DNA from: Scilla litardierei
Lineage: Eukaryota > Streptophyta > Magnoliopsida > Asparagales > Asparagaceae
Length of the DNA stretch: 64,000 nucleotides
NCBI GenBank assembly: GCA_030789695.1
Contig: CM061130.1
Span: 8,981,860-9,045,859 of the forward strand
Reading direction: 5' to 3'
Both the position numbers and the translations under genes were made by a program. Below, piece after piece: positions 32,742 to 45,498 of the stretch (positions within the stretch are counted from its first letter, which is position 1; the number at the start of each line of letters is the position of its first letter). Below the pieces are notes generated by a model that saw nothing but the letters and a program-made list of their open reading frames with translations, searched no databases and had not been told where the DNA came from.

Positions 32742-35461
32742 AAACTAACTTCATCTTCTTTAATTAGAGTATGGGTTTGATAAGGTTTGTTAGAAAGCCA
32801 TCATATAGTCTTATTGGGCCCATATGAGGCAACCTTTTGTCCCGAGATGACTCCAAAAAAGATTAAGCCTCACATCAGTATGATGATTGCAACGCATCAG
32901 CATGACGCATAGATAACATAGGACATGGGCAATATATCATTTTATCAGGGAGAACAAACAATATGTGCACAAAAGAACAATTTTTCAACAAGTTAACATT
33001 CATATTGCGCCATGATTTTGAATCTTTGTTGGATTGTTTTTTTTTAATTTATTAAGATGAGACATTAACCTAACCCTCTACAGATTGTCAACGTAGCGAC
33101 TTAGTTTGCACAGATTGAGACCTTAAGTTTACAATGTAAGCTTCAAGATGATATAACCCTGGGCTCCGTCTTGTTCCAACCGAGATATTTTGCTCCAGGT
33201 CTAAGATTCAAACATACATGCAGTGGCATCAACTACTTTTTTTATATAAAAAAAATCTTGCTGCCTACCACAAATGATCTATAGGGTAAAATTTTTAATA
33301 ATTAACTTTAATTTTCAAATATTATGGTGTTTTTAGAAAAAACACCAAATCATACACCATAGAAAAAACACCAAATCATTCGGCCACACCTTGTCGAAAT
33401 CCAAGGGAATCAAACAGCAGATCTCGATCAGACACAGAACATTCGAGCAAATGTAAGATAAACAAGGACAGTATTCTTGCATCATCAAGCATGATTGAAG
33501 TTGAGAAAAGTTTGTAAAAGAACTGGAGCCACCGAGCCACTTTAAACGATTAGCTGTAAAAGTTTGTAAATACGGATGCAAAATCATTTATCCAATACGG
33601 ATGCAAACACAGATAATATGCAGACAAAATATTTAGTATCTATATTCATAGAAAACGGATACAGATATGAATTAGATGTGGACAAATGATCATATTTGGT
33701 ATAAATGATACATATCGGATCACATGAATAAAAGAGATAACAAAATATAGCAGGTTGATTGTGTTGGGTTCACGCTAATCAAATGTCAGACAGAACATAC
33801 CTTGACTTAAAATGACAGAAATAAAAGTGCCCATTTCGTTGCCACTAGGCCAAGGTAGATGCAACTAAAGAATTCAATGCAAGAGTAATCACTAACAACT
33901 AGACTTACGATGAAGAGACATATCATAATAAAGCCAATCATGATCCAGGATGTATGGATACAAATGGTAACATAACTTTTTGAACATACTCCCCAAAATT
34001 GCTATGGTGATAGTATTACCTCAAGATGTGTGTCTCACCTCCTATGAGTGCCTGCTTAATTTAAATACTGGAGCAAGGGATTTTATTTTAACTATGCTAA
34101 AATTTTTGCTCTTCCATAGTTGATACATTTCTCTTCCATAAATGTCTAATGACATCACCTATATTGCATGTCAACCACTCTTCCATATAACTCTATGTAC
34201 TTTATGATACTTCAAACAAGGAAAAATGCTTTATCTACTGCTAACATAATACCAATACTTCTTTCCTTCAAATCATGCGTTTATTTTTACACATCGTAAG
34301 GCATTGCAAAAATTTGATACGGTATCGCTTCTTTCATATATATTTTTTTTCTTAACTCAATATCCATGACCCCAATGCACACTCTCATATTACCGTTGGA
34401 CTGTAGGTATTTTATAAACATAATCTCCCATGATGGTATTTACAATGAATTAATATGATCTCAAAACTCCCACAAGAAGTATCATGCATTCTGTTTTCTG
34501 GTTATTAATCATTAGTAATAGGAGAAAACAAACATATACTCAGTGAAATCCAAACGTAGTAATAGCAAGCAGAACATCGCATTCATAAGATGCTATGACA
34601 GATGTACGTGGTAAGCTTGAATGCTCCAAAATCCAAACAAATATTGATTTAGATGATTGTATATTTAAAACAAGTTAAATTGTTAATTATTTAAATCTGA
34701 TGCAATCCTTAGTCCACTCCCACAGATGAAAGGAAATTTCAAGTGAGATTGCTCAACTAGACAATACTATCTTTTGGGAAAGGTACATACCATTTTTAAG
34801 GTATGATTCCTACTATTTCAGAAAAGATAGATTCATGCAGTTTCAACCAAAATAAAAGTACACAACAAATACATATATTAAGCCACAAAACATATATTGT
34901 ACATACCAATAAAATGTAATATAATTATTACTATGCTAATAAAAAAAGAAAAAAAGAAAAGGGAGAGTTCATTACCTCCTATCCTGAGGACACCATACAT
35001 GTACATCTTCCCAAATACAATTTTGTGAAGTGGTCTTCTTTTTGCAAGTTGAAAGATGTGAATATCCTGCCTTGAGCTAAAAAATAGTTGTATGGATTCC
35101 TCTCAGGCTCCATGCCTTGAGCTAAAAAATAGAAGAATGTCCAATTAACAGAATTTGTCCAAATATCTAAACAGATATGTGGATTTGTGATTTCTTAGCA
35201 TAACATAAGTTCAATTCACTGAAGTTCATGAAACAAGATAAATGAATATAGGCTTTGTCGACCCTTGGTTGTTCAATCTCTGATCCCAATCTTACCCTCA
35301 ATCAATCACCTTGTGAATTGAACTTCAAGCGATGAAAAAATTAGTTTTTCTACGACAACGGAAAAGTTCTTAGACGACACCTTCGCGTAGCAAAAAAGTG
35401 AAGATACTACATCACTCTCCCAGTATATGATTCCTATTATCAAATAGCCAATAAATAACAT

Positions 35462-35528
<67 letters not shown>

Positions 35529-36125
35529 TGAAGAACTAAGAAAATAAAATAGAAACAATTTGCAATGAACATATACCTAAAGGTCGCTAAGATGCAGATC
35601 CTCAAATTTATTTGATGTTAACCTTGACGGGATAGAATAGATCCTCAAACCACTTTCCACCATAACCAAAAATACACAAAACGCGGCCGTAGACTAATTA
35701 TTATATGCAAATCTTTGATTTGGTTTCTTCTAGTTGTGGAAATCCTCTTGACTCTCTGTCTCAACAACCAAAACCTGCTTATGTACTTGAACTGATCGAG
35801 CCCTTAAGTTAGACATACAACCAACATAATGGGTCTTACCACAATTAATGTCCAGCTAATGAATACTCATACCACTTTTTTAAATTTCGGTGCATATGCC
35901 CAAACCAACATAATGGGTCTTACCACAATTGATCCTGTTATGATATTACTTATAATATGGTGCAATATATGAGATTGTGAGGAACTTTAATGTTAAAAAA
36001 TTGCAATCACAACTTTATAATACTACAAAAAGCAAGCATTATTAATGCAAATTGACCAAATATCACAACTTTATCAAAGGGTTAAAAACAAAGTTTCACT
36101 GAATACCGACCTTTAGGGTGCACAT
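32742..36125. other. CACTA internal AT-rich DNA without recognised gene
   Basis: About 3.4 kb with no supported gene. It contains T- and A-runs, a duplicated CCTTGAGCTAAAAAATAG at 35070-35130, and a (TA)n tract of about 30 repeats at 35463-35524. Short frames (33333-33587 minus, 35306-35605 minus) have no family signature. It may include decayed host fragments like the LRR piece. Confidence 0.6.
35463..35524. repeat. (TA)n microsatellite
   Basis: Uninterrupted TA dinucleotides for about 60 bp. A plain simple repeat; it creates an artificial Ile/Tyr run in the overlapping minus-strand frame. Confidence 0.97.
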
Positions 36126-37420
36126 CTATACTAAAGTGACATATTTCTGGACCACATAACGACACCAATCTTCCTTGACTTCAGCTAGTTGATCAGGAGA
36201 GTAAGTAGCACATTGGTAGTCAGGGAAGTACTACAAAATAGAATATCATAGCAAATAGCAAATATATGTTATAATCAAATATTAGCAAATATAACTAAAA
36301 CATGCGAAAAATATAAATTAAAACTAAAACTACATACCGTATCTGGGATGATGTTTTCATTTTGTGAAAGGATTTCTTTCATGAATCGCATAACATAATA
36401 ACCAAAATCAATTGTATTGGTCTGAAGGGGGCACTATACAATTCAAAAAATGAAAAATTATATGAATGGTGAGTTATCCTTGGTTGATCTAGATTTGAGC
36501 AACATATGAAATTAGAAGAGACCGTTGTACATACATTTATACGGATCCACGTGGGTTTGTTTGATCTAGATTTCGGGCCCCTGGTTCCCTTAGAAGCACG
36601 ATAAATGCACAAAGCTCTAACAAAATAAAATAAATTTAGTCAACTCGTTATATTCAACATATATCATATTTACATATTGACATAAAACACAATTAACTTA
36701 CTTGTCGAATGTATCCTTCATGGTTCGATTATATTTTGGATCATGATGCAAGGAATCCAAATAATATATTGTCTTTGATGTGGCATTGATGACTAACAAC
36801 ACCCAATGACCCCTACAAAAGTAGTTAGCAAATTCTAAGTGACTACATTCTTAGGAATTCATTAAATTAAATAATTAAACCAAGTTCATGACCACTCAAG
36901 CCAATCTAATTAAATATTTCTAATCAATTCATCATCATCCTTACCATGTTAATGACCAATCATGTTCCTCTTCTTTAGCCGCAAACTCCTCTCCCCCCTG
37001 CACATTTTGTTCTTTTAGTTTACTTTCTTTATTCTAATTTCACTATATGTTTGCATCTTAACAATACTTGGGGGAGAAAATCTGTATGTTAAATAAAAAT
37101 TAGAATACATTGAGGATTTGATTACAATTTACTACTGCAAGAAATTATAGCAAGTATTTATTAGTTTACTATATTCTCGGTTTTCTTTTGTGTTGCACTA
37201 CTTGTTGCTCATCTTCAATTTCAAAACATTCTTGGACATCAATCCAAGTAGTTTCGGGATGCAAGATTCTTTGTTTTGACATCAAATAAGCAAATTGGAT
37301 CAAATGTATCTCTGGCCTCTTAATTTTTCTTCTTCTCATATCTAATTGTATTACATGCTTAACAGAAACTAAAATATCGATTCTTAGTTGTTCTATCTAT
37401 TTCTTTTTTAAGAACATAAA
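36126..37420 (-). CDS. Ulp1/C48-type cysteine protease gene of the CACTA, catalytic Cys replaced
   Basis: Spliced, minus strand. Exons that join in frame at GT-AG borders: about 37400-37185 (KRPEIHLIQFAYLMSKQRIL, ETTWIDVQECFEIEDEQ), about 37015-36955 (EEFAAKEEEHDWSLT), 36812-36702 (GHWVLLVINATSKTIYYLDS), about 36610-36540 (CIYRASKGTRGPKSRSNKPT), about 36434-36338 (CPLQTNTIDFGYYVMRFMKE) and about 36233-36131 (YFPDYQCATYSPDQLAEVKE, ending at a stop). GHW (His), YLDS (Asp) and the Gln of CPLQTN fit the Ulp1 peptidase fold. Where the family has D/E-C-G-Y-Y-V the codon is TTT (Phe, 36404-36406). Ulp1 frames accompany TNP2 in many plant CACTA elements; their role is unknown. The 5' start is not certain. 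Confidence 0.8.
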
Positions 37421-37510
37421 TGAAAACACTCTAGATTCTTTCACATCACTAGTGCTACAAGTAAGACTTAATATATAAATAGCTAATCTTTGAAGCCTCT
37501 TGCTTTTTCA

Positions 37511-37956
37511 TAGGGGTGTAAACGGATCGGATGCAGGGTGGATACCACAATATCGAATTTGATTTTTGAATGTACTATCCAAATCTGATCCGGTATCTGA
37601 TTGGATATTTGCCTATGCTATTCGTATTTGCATCTGGCAGATACTATTTGGATTTGTATATTTTCTAAATCAGATTTTTATGGAAAGTTTGTTTATTAAT
37701 AATGACTGTGTTAATTTAGAGACTAATTTGTACATGTTTCAATATTTCAAATTCTTTACAATTATGATTGCATGACATATTCATTTCCCTGTATTATATA
37801 CTCACATGCGAAGTGGATAATAAACAGAGTGGATACCAAATTATCTGAAATCCACTTTGCTTTTTAGCATATATTCATCTAATATCCGATTCATATACGG
37901 ATCATATACGGGTGTGGAACGTATTTGGATATTTCAGATGTCCATTTACACCTCTA
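37511..37956. mobile_element. hAT-type MITE, 446 bp (unit 1)
   Basis: Ends TAGGGGTGTAAACGGA and, inverted, TAGAGGTGTAAATGGA, flanked by 8-bp near-duplicates CTTTTTCA (37503-37510) and GTTTTTCA (37957-37964). The TAGGGGTGTAAA terminus and 8-bp target fit the hAT superfamily. The interior is rich in GGATATTT/ATCCGAT words and has no gene. Copies at the same place in units 2 and 3 show it was there before the duplication. Confidence 0.85.
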
Positions 37957-38230
37957 GTTTTTCATCAAAACACTTCTATCATGTTGTTTTGTATCCCTGT
38001 CTATACCATCACGTTTATTCCAAACATTCATTGAGCTTACTTGAATATTTCTAATCACCTATCAATGCTTATGAAAACTATCACTGTATGAAGACACAAA
38101 GTTAGTAAAGGTGACATGAAGAATGCAACAAAAATTGAAATGGCAATAAGCTTATAACTTTGATGAATGCTTACTCAGGATTTAGATAATTTGTGGTCAC
38201 ATGAACAAGCATATTAAGCTGTAATTCCCG

Positions 38231-38525
38231 TTACTTTTTAATGCTTCCCAATACCCTTTGATGCCTACTCCTTATACGATCAAAAGATTCAAAACTCGTC
38301 TCGATTTGCTTCATTGCTCTTTGCATAGTTTTATAGATGTACATCATTATAGGTTTAACATCACTAACTAACCCTAAACATACACCATCCACAGATGTAA
38401 ATTGAGAGACCTTAAAAAATAAATTGCTCATTATATGGTCTGTGAGGAGGGGGAGGTCGAAGATGGCCGGGAGGAGGAGGAGGAGGCCTGAGACGAGGGT
38501 TGGGAGGAGGGGGAGGTCTCTCAAT
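38231..38525 (-). pseudogene. Tail exon of Transposase_24 gene disturbed by a foldback insert
   Basis: The frame from 38440 to 38231 (VKPIMMYIYKTMQRAMKQIE and on to a stop) looks like the original C-terminus of the Transposase_24 protein. Between it and the main exon lies a segment with 16-bp inverted arms (TGTAAATTGAGAGACC at 38396-38411 and its complement at 38515-38530) around GA-rich DNA (GGGAGGAGG repeats). The insert repeats the end of the exon (SDVKLIN before, SDVKPIM after). It would shorten the protein to the stop at 38526. Confidence 0.6.
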
Positions 38526-39921
38526 TTACATGTTGATTAATTTAACATCACTAGCTAATTCTTTGGTGTGACCCATACTCTCAAATACTTTCATCTTCTC
38601 TAAGAGCAATGCCACTGTTTCTCTCAAGTCCGCGTTATCATTATTTCTTCTGCGCTTTTCACTTGGGAAACAATCTTTTACTGACGGCCCGAATCCATAA
38701 CCTCTAACCCGTCCAGGATACTCTGGGACATTTAAGACTCGAGAAAGTATATCCTGCGAGTCCTGTAACTGATCATGTGATGTAGTTTGTGAAATGGTCT
38801 CCTGGCACATAAATTTGAAAGGTAACATGTACATCATTAGTGATAAAATAAGAAAATAATAAAAGAACTAGAGTAAAATGATATCATACTTACAATTTTC
38901 TCACACACTTGCTGAACATTTTCATTATCAACCACTCCTAACTTATTTACACGAGCACCCTTCCATAAATCATGACGGGCTATGGATGTGTCATTTGATT
39001 CTGACTCCTTTAACTGTACATTCAGACAATTAAGATAATTAATAAATTGATTGAAAATCATTTCTAACATCTTGTACGTTATATCTTTTGCATACTTACC
39101 ATCTTTTGCTCAAGGCGTGCGTAACCCATACGGCCCTTTCTATATGGGTACATATGATTTAATGCTCTTTTTCGATTTTGAGTACTTCGCATCTATTTAG
39201 GCACAAAGCAATTATATTAATACAAAGTAATATGTTTAGTCAGATTCCTCAAAATAAGTAACATTACCTTAAATTCATCGCACTGACGTTTAGCAACAAA
39301 CGCTCTCCATTGATCTTCAGATATGAAAGGATACTCATGTGGAGGATGCTCAATAACACTACCACTTTCATCATAAACATAATTCTTTGTTAAGTAGGTT
39401 CTGAAATTTCTACAAAGTTTGCCTGCTTCTTTAAGAATATATCTCCGATGACTATCATCAACAATGAAAGATGTCTACAAAAGTGTGCTCAATTGTGTTA
39501 GTATGTTTGTATAAGAATAAAAACATATGAGAGTATGTATATTACATGTATATCCTTCCAGATGTTTTCTTTCACTACTTTTAAAGCCGACGATTTCCAG
39601 TTATCACATGTTATTGGCACCATCTGTCGGGTAATTGTCCCAATATAACTCACAAATATAGCACTGTTAGGATCAATTGGTTGACCACTATCAATCCATC
39701 CAACCTAATAACAATGATAGAATAAGAAAATGAATATATGTTGATGAAAATTAATATGATTAAATAATAAAAACTTGTAAGTAGAATACCTTAAATGATA
39801 TCCCTTTGCTGCGTGCACGAATAACTCCCTCCATAGCGGTCACTCCACGTTTAATAACATTTTCCTCAATATTAGGAGCATCACCATCAAGGGGAACACA
39901 GTTGTCATCACTAGAAGACAT
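38526..39921 (-). CDS. Transposase_24 (TNPA-like) protein gene, unit 1
   Basis: Spliced minus-strand gene, start ATG at 39921 (MSSSDDNCVPLDG). Exons with GT-AG borders: 39921-39790; about 39706-39546 (DPNSAIFVSYIGTITRQMVP); about 39477-39269 (HRRYILKEAGKLCRNFRTYL, EDQWRAFVAKRQCDEFK); about 39193-39099 (NRKRALNHMYPYRKGRMGYA); about 39015-38893 (IARHDLWKGARVNKLG); and 38802-38526 (VPEYPGRVRGYGFGPSVKDC). The W..F...R...EF, YP.R.GR.GYARLE and EYPGRVRG signatures are those of the plant Transposase_24 (Ptta/En/Spm) family, the presumed DNA-binding partner of TNP2 that recognises subterminal repeats. It lies about 110 bp downstream of TNP2 on the same strand, so one spliced transcript is possible. 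Confidence 0.85.
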
Positions 39922-40034
39922 TTATATACAACAAAGTAAAACAACATTTAATTGTTAGTTCACAAGAAAAGATGCAAGAAAAATGAATTAAGATCAATAT
40001 ACATCACTCACCAGAAAAAGTCGTATGAACTTAA

Positions 40035-43000
40035 TTAGGTTAATCTTTTCCTTTTCCTTGTTGGATTAATACTTGTTTGTCCCTTCATGACATGAAATGA
40101 CGGATTGACCCAAATCCCCTCATCATGATCATCTCTCATATAGAAACCATCATCTACAGTAGGATCAATATCAAGTGATTGTGATGTCCCTAAGAAAGGA
40201 TCATCCTCAGTATTGATATCTTCATGTGCTTGGCTACGACAGTCATTTAATTTGTTATTCAACAACACAATGGACCACTTCACATCAGTGGGATCTGTGA
40301 CATAGAATACTTGTTGAGCTTGCGAAGCTAAAATAAAAGGCTCGTCCTTATACCCCTCCCTATTGAGATCCACCCGCATGAACCCTAACTCATCAATTTG
40401 AACCCCATTATTGTTGTCTGCCCACTTACAACCAAACACAGCCAATCGAAACATACTATAATCCAACTCCCATATGCGTTCAATAACACCAAAGTATGAC
40501 ATATTTGCATATATGGGATTTCTGTCTTTTGCACTAGAGATGTGCATAGATTCAGCTACAAGAGTCACTCCACTGTTTTGCATTGTACTTTGATCATCAT
40601 GATCTTTAGTGTAGAATGTGTACACGTTAATAAGGTAACCATTGTGAGAAAAAACGTGTACACTTGGACCATTTGCTAACCATCTCAATCTATCTGAAAC
40701 TGAAGCTCTATTTATAGCCAACTCTCCAAAGACTTGTTCTTTCAGCCATGTTATAAAAGACCGATTGTGTTCTCTTGTTACCCAATTCTCATTCCTATTT
40801 GGGTTTGAATTTCGAAGTAGTTCCTTGTGTCTTTCAGCATACGGCTCAACTTCAACATCATTGTGCAGAACATATAAATGTGCTTGCTCCCACTCTGTCC
40901 TTGATATGAGCACTACATCACCTCCCTTAATCCCTTCCCCTGATATTCTTCCTGTGTGACGAGACCTTGGAAGCCCTATGGAATCAACATTGCTTAGGTA
41001 CTCTGTACAAAATTCAACAGCTTCTTCAACTATGTAACGCTCAACCATACAACCTTCTGGTCGACTACGGTTTTTCACATACCCTTTTAATATCTTCATA
41101 TAGCGCTCGATCGGGTACATCCATCTCATATAGGCTGGTCCACACAATTGTGTCTCTCTAACCAGGTGAACAGTCAGATGAACCATTATGTCAAAGAAGG
41201 ATGGTGGTAAATACATCTCAAGCTCACACAATGTGACAACAATTTCTTTTTGCAATGCCGGTAACTTTCCAGGATCAATAACTTTACTGCAAATTGCCCT
41301 GAAGAAGAAACATAGTTTTGTGATGGTCACCCTCACCTTTTTTGGCAAAATGGAACGTATACCCACTGGTAGTAAATGCTCCATCAAAACATGACATTCA
41401 TGAGATTTTAGACCTTTTAACTTGAGATCTTTCATAGATACGAGGCTTCTAATGTTTGACGAGTATCCCTCTGGAACTTTAACTCCATCGAGAAACTTAC
41501 AAAAAACTTTTTTTTCTTTCCTAGATAGAGTATGAGCTGCAGGAGGTAGATATGTACGCTTTCCCTTCTTTACCGGTCCCAATTCTATCCTCATTCCCAT
41601 ACTTACCATGTCCAACCTCGCATTTATCCCATCTTTACTCTTTCCTGGAACATTAAGCAACGTCCCGATAACACTTTCAAAAACATTCTTTTCAATATGC
41701 ATCACATCAAGGAAATGTCTTACATACAATGACTTCCAATATGGTAATTCAAAGAAAATAGAGTTTTTCTTCCACCCGCTGGTGACAAGTTCTCCTGCAA
41801 ATGGCTTACCAAAATTACTACTTAAATTCTTTACCTTTTCAAACAGCTTATCACCGGTCAATGGAACAGGAGCTCTACATTCCTCTGTATTCCCATTGAA
41901 TGCTTTCCTCAACCACCGGTAACGATGCCTCACGGGTAAAAATCTACGATGTCCGAGGAAGACATTCTTCTTACAATGTTCCAACCGCATCCAATACGTA
42001 CTCTCTTCACATAAAGGGCATGCACACTTTCCTTTGATACTATATCCTGACAGATTACCATATGCTGGAAAATCATTAATTGTGCCAAATAACATAGCCC
42101 TCAAGTTGAAATTCTCTTTCTTGTACCCATCGTACACCTCTACACCTGTGTCCCACATTTGTTTCAAATCTTCAATTAACGGAGACAAGTATATGTCTAT
42201 ATCTTTTCCTGGTTGTTTAGGCCCAGAAATTAACATAGACAACATCATGTACTTGCGCTTCATGCATAACCATGGAGGTAGATTATAAATCATCAAAATC
42301 ACTGGCCATGTACTGTGGGAACTACTTTGAATACCATGTGGGTTCATTCCATCGGTAGACAATGCAATTCGTAGGTTTCTTGCTTCTTCCCCAAATTCAG
42401 GATAATCGTGATCAAATTTTTTCCATTGAGGAGAATCTGTCGGGTTACGGAACATGCCATCTTTAATCCGTTCATTTAAATGCCACGTCAAGTGTTTTGC
42501 ATCTTCTGGACTGCGATACATGCGCCTAAATCTCGGTATTATGGGGAAATACCATGCCACCTTCACTGGAGTTGATTCTTTTCTTTTATATCGTGAGGCA
42601 TTACATTTAGGACACATGTTTAACGATGCAAATTCATTACGAAATAAGATGCAATCGTTAGGACAAGCATGAATCCTCTCATAGCTCATGCCTATAGAGC
42701 ATAACATTCGCTTAGCCTCATATGTTCGACTAGGAAGCACATTATCTTCTGGCAACATATCATTTAGAATTATGAGTAACTCTGTGAAGCTCTTATCAGA
42801 CCATCCATTGCTCGCTTTCAAGTTATACAATTTTAATACCGCCGACAATCGGTTGAACTTAGTACAACCACTGTACAATGGCTTCTCCGCATCACTTACC
42901 AACCTCGTAAACATTTCAGGACAATCCCGGAGATCCTCTTCAACCATATTTGCCAGCTCTTCTAGGTGATCGTCATCATATGTATTTGTGTTTGTATCAC

Positions 43001-43274
43001 TTGTAGCATACCTCTATGTACTTCCAAATTCACTGCACTCTTCTCTTGTCTCACCATGCCTTGTCCAACATGTATAACTTCGATCAACTCCATTGCACAC
43101 TAAATGATCTTTCAACTCATCCTCGCTAACTCCCCTTGCATAGCAACACTTTAAACAGGGGCATATGATTTTCCTTGGATTTTCTGCATGATCAACTGCA
43201 AATCTAATGAACTCTTTCACTCCATCCTCGTATTCTTTCAATAAACGATTTGCAGACATCCATTTTCGATCCAT
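40035..43274 (-). CDS. TNP2-like CACTA transposase, unit 1, with one in-frame TAG
   Basis: The transposase that cuts and rejoins element ends. Start is the Met at 43274 (MDRKWMSANRLLKEYEDGVK), which begins the Transpos_assoc domain; its zinc-like CPCLKCCYARG and HLVCNGVDRSYTCWTRHGE follow. A TAG at 43014-43016 interrupts the frame, which then stays open to 40035. The 970-residue part has the Transposase_21 core (IALSTDGMNPHG, DIDIYLSPLIEDLKQMWDTG, GYSIKGKCACPLCEE), a DUF4218-type region (PSFFDIMVHLTVHLVRETQL, MRWMYPIERYMKILKGYVKN) and a DUF4216-type region (YANMSYFGVIERIWELDYSM). The C-terminus is basic (TRKRKRLT). A 60-nt GT-AG segment starting at the AAGTACAT before the TAG could be spliced out in frame. 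Otherwise well preserved. Confidence 0.92.
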
Positions 43275-44415
43275 ATTTATCAATCTAACAAAAAAATTAT
43301 TAACATTAGTTATTTTGTTATTTGAGAGGTGAAGGTCTGAATGAAAGTAGAAGGCTAACCTGGAGATAAAACAAGCAGATGGCAATAGCACCGTTATATC
43401 AAAGTAGGCCTCAGAGAAGACCAATCACAAAAGTATTTACTCCTGCAAGTAACACGAAGTTGTTTTTAGTTATATATATAATAGCACCTAATAGTAAAAT
43501 AATCTATAAACCATTTTCTTTTGTCAAAAAGAGGCAAAGCGATTTCATATTTACATTATGTTTTACATGAATAAAGATCTTGTGTTTTTAGATATATATA
43601 TGAGTATGTTAATACATGAATACATGCTAAACATACCAAATCGAAATAGTGTAGACTAGCATGCTTTTAGATATATATATGAGTAAACTACATACCGTTT
43701 GAGAAATATTCATGTATATATCCTAGAAGTATTTGCAGCAAAAAAAATACCCTCTTTTCATCTCTCAATCACTCTGCTCTTGAATATTTGATATGCTTTT
43801 AGATATATATATGTGTTAGCTTTGAAAATGAGATAATTGTTGGGGTACAATTGATTCAGTTCCTGGAGGTCTAAATTCATAGAAGATGAAAGGATAACAA
43901 CCAATCTTATGGTCAAGAAAGATGCCGTAAGTACCCACCTAAACAGATGTTAAACCCTAAACAACAATTCTTATTTGTTCTTGGTGTATGTTTATTAGCT
44001 TTAATTCTCCTCTCATTACTACTACAAACTCCTTAAAGACTTTCAATTTTCCTAGCATACCTTGGGCCTTGGGTTTTCAATAGTCTCTATTTCTAACATG
44101 GATCTACACAAATAGTAGAGATGAAACAAAAGATGAATCCTTTTGTTCTTATTCCTATATCATGATGCCAATCATCTGCTTATTCAAAACTTCATTCCTT
44201 GTTAAGTAATGATTTTGCCTTTTCCATGATGTCTAACTAGGAGAACGTTTACATCATTTTAGCATTGATGGCGCATAGATATTCCATGTTAAAATTAGGG
44301 ATTCTAGTTTGTGATGGCTATGGTAAGTCATCTTTTAAAGTTTAACCATTTTAAAAATAAACCTGAACATGAATATAAATAGTTGGACACATAATTATTT
44401 CACAAAATCCAAATT
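43275..44415 (-). promoter_or_regulatory. TNP2 upstream region, unit 1
   Basis: About 1.1 kb of non-coding AT-rich DNA directly 5' of the transposase. It has three spaced copies of TTTAGATATATATATG (about 43588, 43667 and 43798). A leader intron is likely, since the frame at 43275-43424 is open but lacks the family's start. It ends at the junction with unit 2. A promoter is expected here by position only. Confidence 0.5.
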
Positions 44416-45052
44416 ATTAAACCAAGTTCATGACCACTCAAGCCAATCTAATTAAATATTTCTAATCAATTCATCATCATCCTTACCATGTTAATGACCA
44501 ATCATGTTCCTCTTCTTTAGCCGCAAACTCCTCTCCCCCCTGCACATTTTGTTCTTTTAGTTTACTTTCTTTATTCTAATTTCACTATATGTTTGCATCT
44601 TAACAATACTTGGGGGAGAAAATCTGTATGTTAAATAAAAATTAGAATACATTGAGGATTTGATTACAATTTACTACTGCAAGAAATTATAGCAAGTATT
44701 TATTAGTTTACTATATTCTCGGTTTTCTTTTGTGTTGCACTACTTGTTGCTCATCTTCAATTTCAAAACATTCTTGGACATCAATCCAAGTAGTTTCGGG
44801 ATGCAAGATTCTTTGTTTTGACATCAAATAAGCAAATTGGATCAAATGTATCTCTGGCCTCTTAATTTTTCTTCTTCTCATATCTAATTGTATTACATGC
44901 TTAACAGAAACTAAAATATCGATTCTTAGTTGTTCTATCTATTTCTTTTTTAAGAACATAAATGAAAACACTCTAGATTCTTTCACATCACTAGTGCTAC
45001 AAGTAAGACTTAATATATAAATAGCTAATCTTTGAAGCCTCTTGCTTTTTCA
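44416..45052 (-). pseudogene. Truncated 5' exons of Ulp1 gene, unit 2 copy
   Basis: The block repeats the upstream exons of the C48 gene (the ETTWIDV and EEHDWSLT exons) but its downstream neighbour is the promoter side of unit 1, not the catalytic exons. The His, Asp, Gln and Cys-position exons are therefore missing and this copy cannot give a protease. Confidence 0.75.
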
Positions 45053-45498
45053 TAGGGGTGTAAACGGATCGGATGCAGGGTGGATACCACAATATCGAAT
45101 TTGATTTTTGAATGTACTATCCAAATCTGATCCGGTATCTGATTGGATATTTGCCTATGCTATTCGTATTTGCATCCGGCAGATACTATTTGGATTTGTA
45201 TATTTTCTAAATCAGATTTTTATGGAAAGTTTGTTTATAAATAATGACTGTGTTAATTTAGAGACTAATTTGTACATGTTTCAATATTTCAAATTCTTTA
45301 CAATTATGATTGCATGACATATTCATTTCCCTGTATTATATACTCACATGCGAAGTGGATAATAAACAGAGTGGATACCAAATTATCTGAAATCCACTTT
45401 GCTTTTTAGCATATATTCATCTAATATCCGATTCATATACGGATCATATACGGGTGTGGAACGTATTTGGATATTTCAGATGTCCATTTACACCTCTA
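45053..45498. mobile_element. hAT-type MITE, unit 2 copy
   Basis: Same ends, flanks and length as 37511-37956, shifted by 7542 bp, with a few substitutions (TCTGGCAG to TCCGGCAG, TATTAATAATG to TATAAATAATG). Confidence 0.88.

Larger units (their letters stand above)
36874..44415 (-). repeat. CACTA internal unit 1 (7542 bp)
   Basis: First of the head-to-tail blocks. It runs from ATTAAACCAAGTTCATGACC (36874) to the same words at 44416. It holds the 5' exons of the Ulp1 gene, a hAT MITE, the Transposase_24 gene, TNP2 and the TNP2 upstream region. The junction falls inside an intron of the Ulp1 gene, so only this unit is continuous with the catalytic Ulp1 exons. Confidence 0.95.

Noticed and set aside
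37566..38054. Small plus-strand frames repeated three times
   Set aside because: They lie in the hAT MITE and its flank and are repeated only because the unit is amplified.
40765..42969. Plus-strand frames opposite the transposase
   Set aside because: They are mirrors of the well-supported TNP2 coding sequence and have no motifs of their own. The same holds for 48307-50511.
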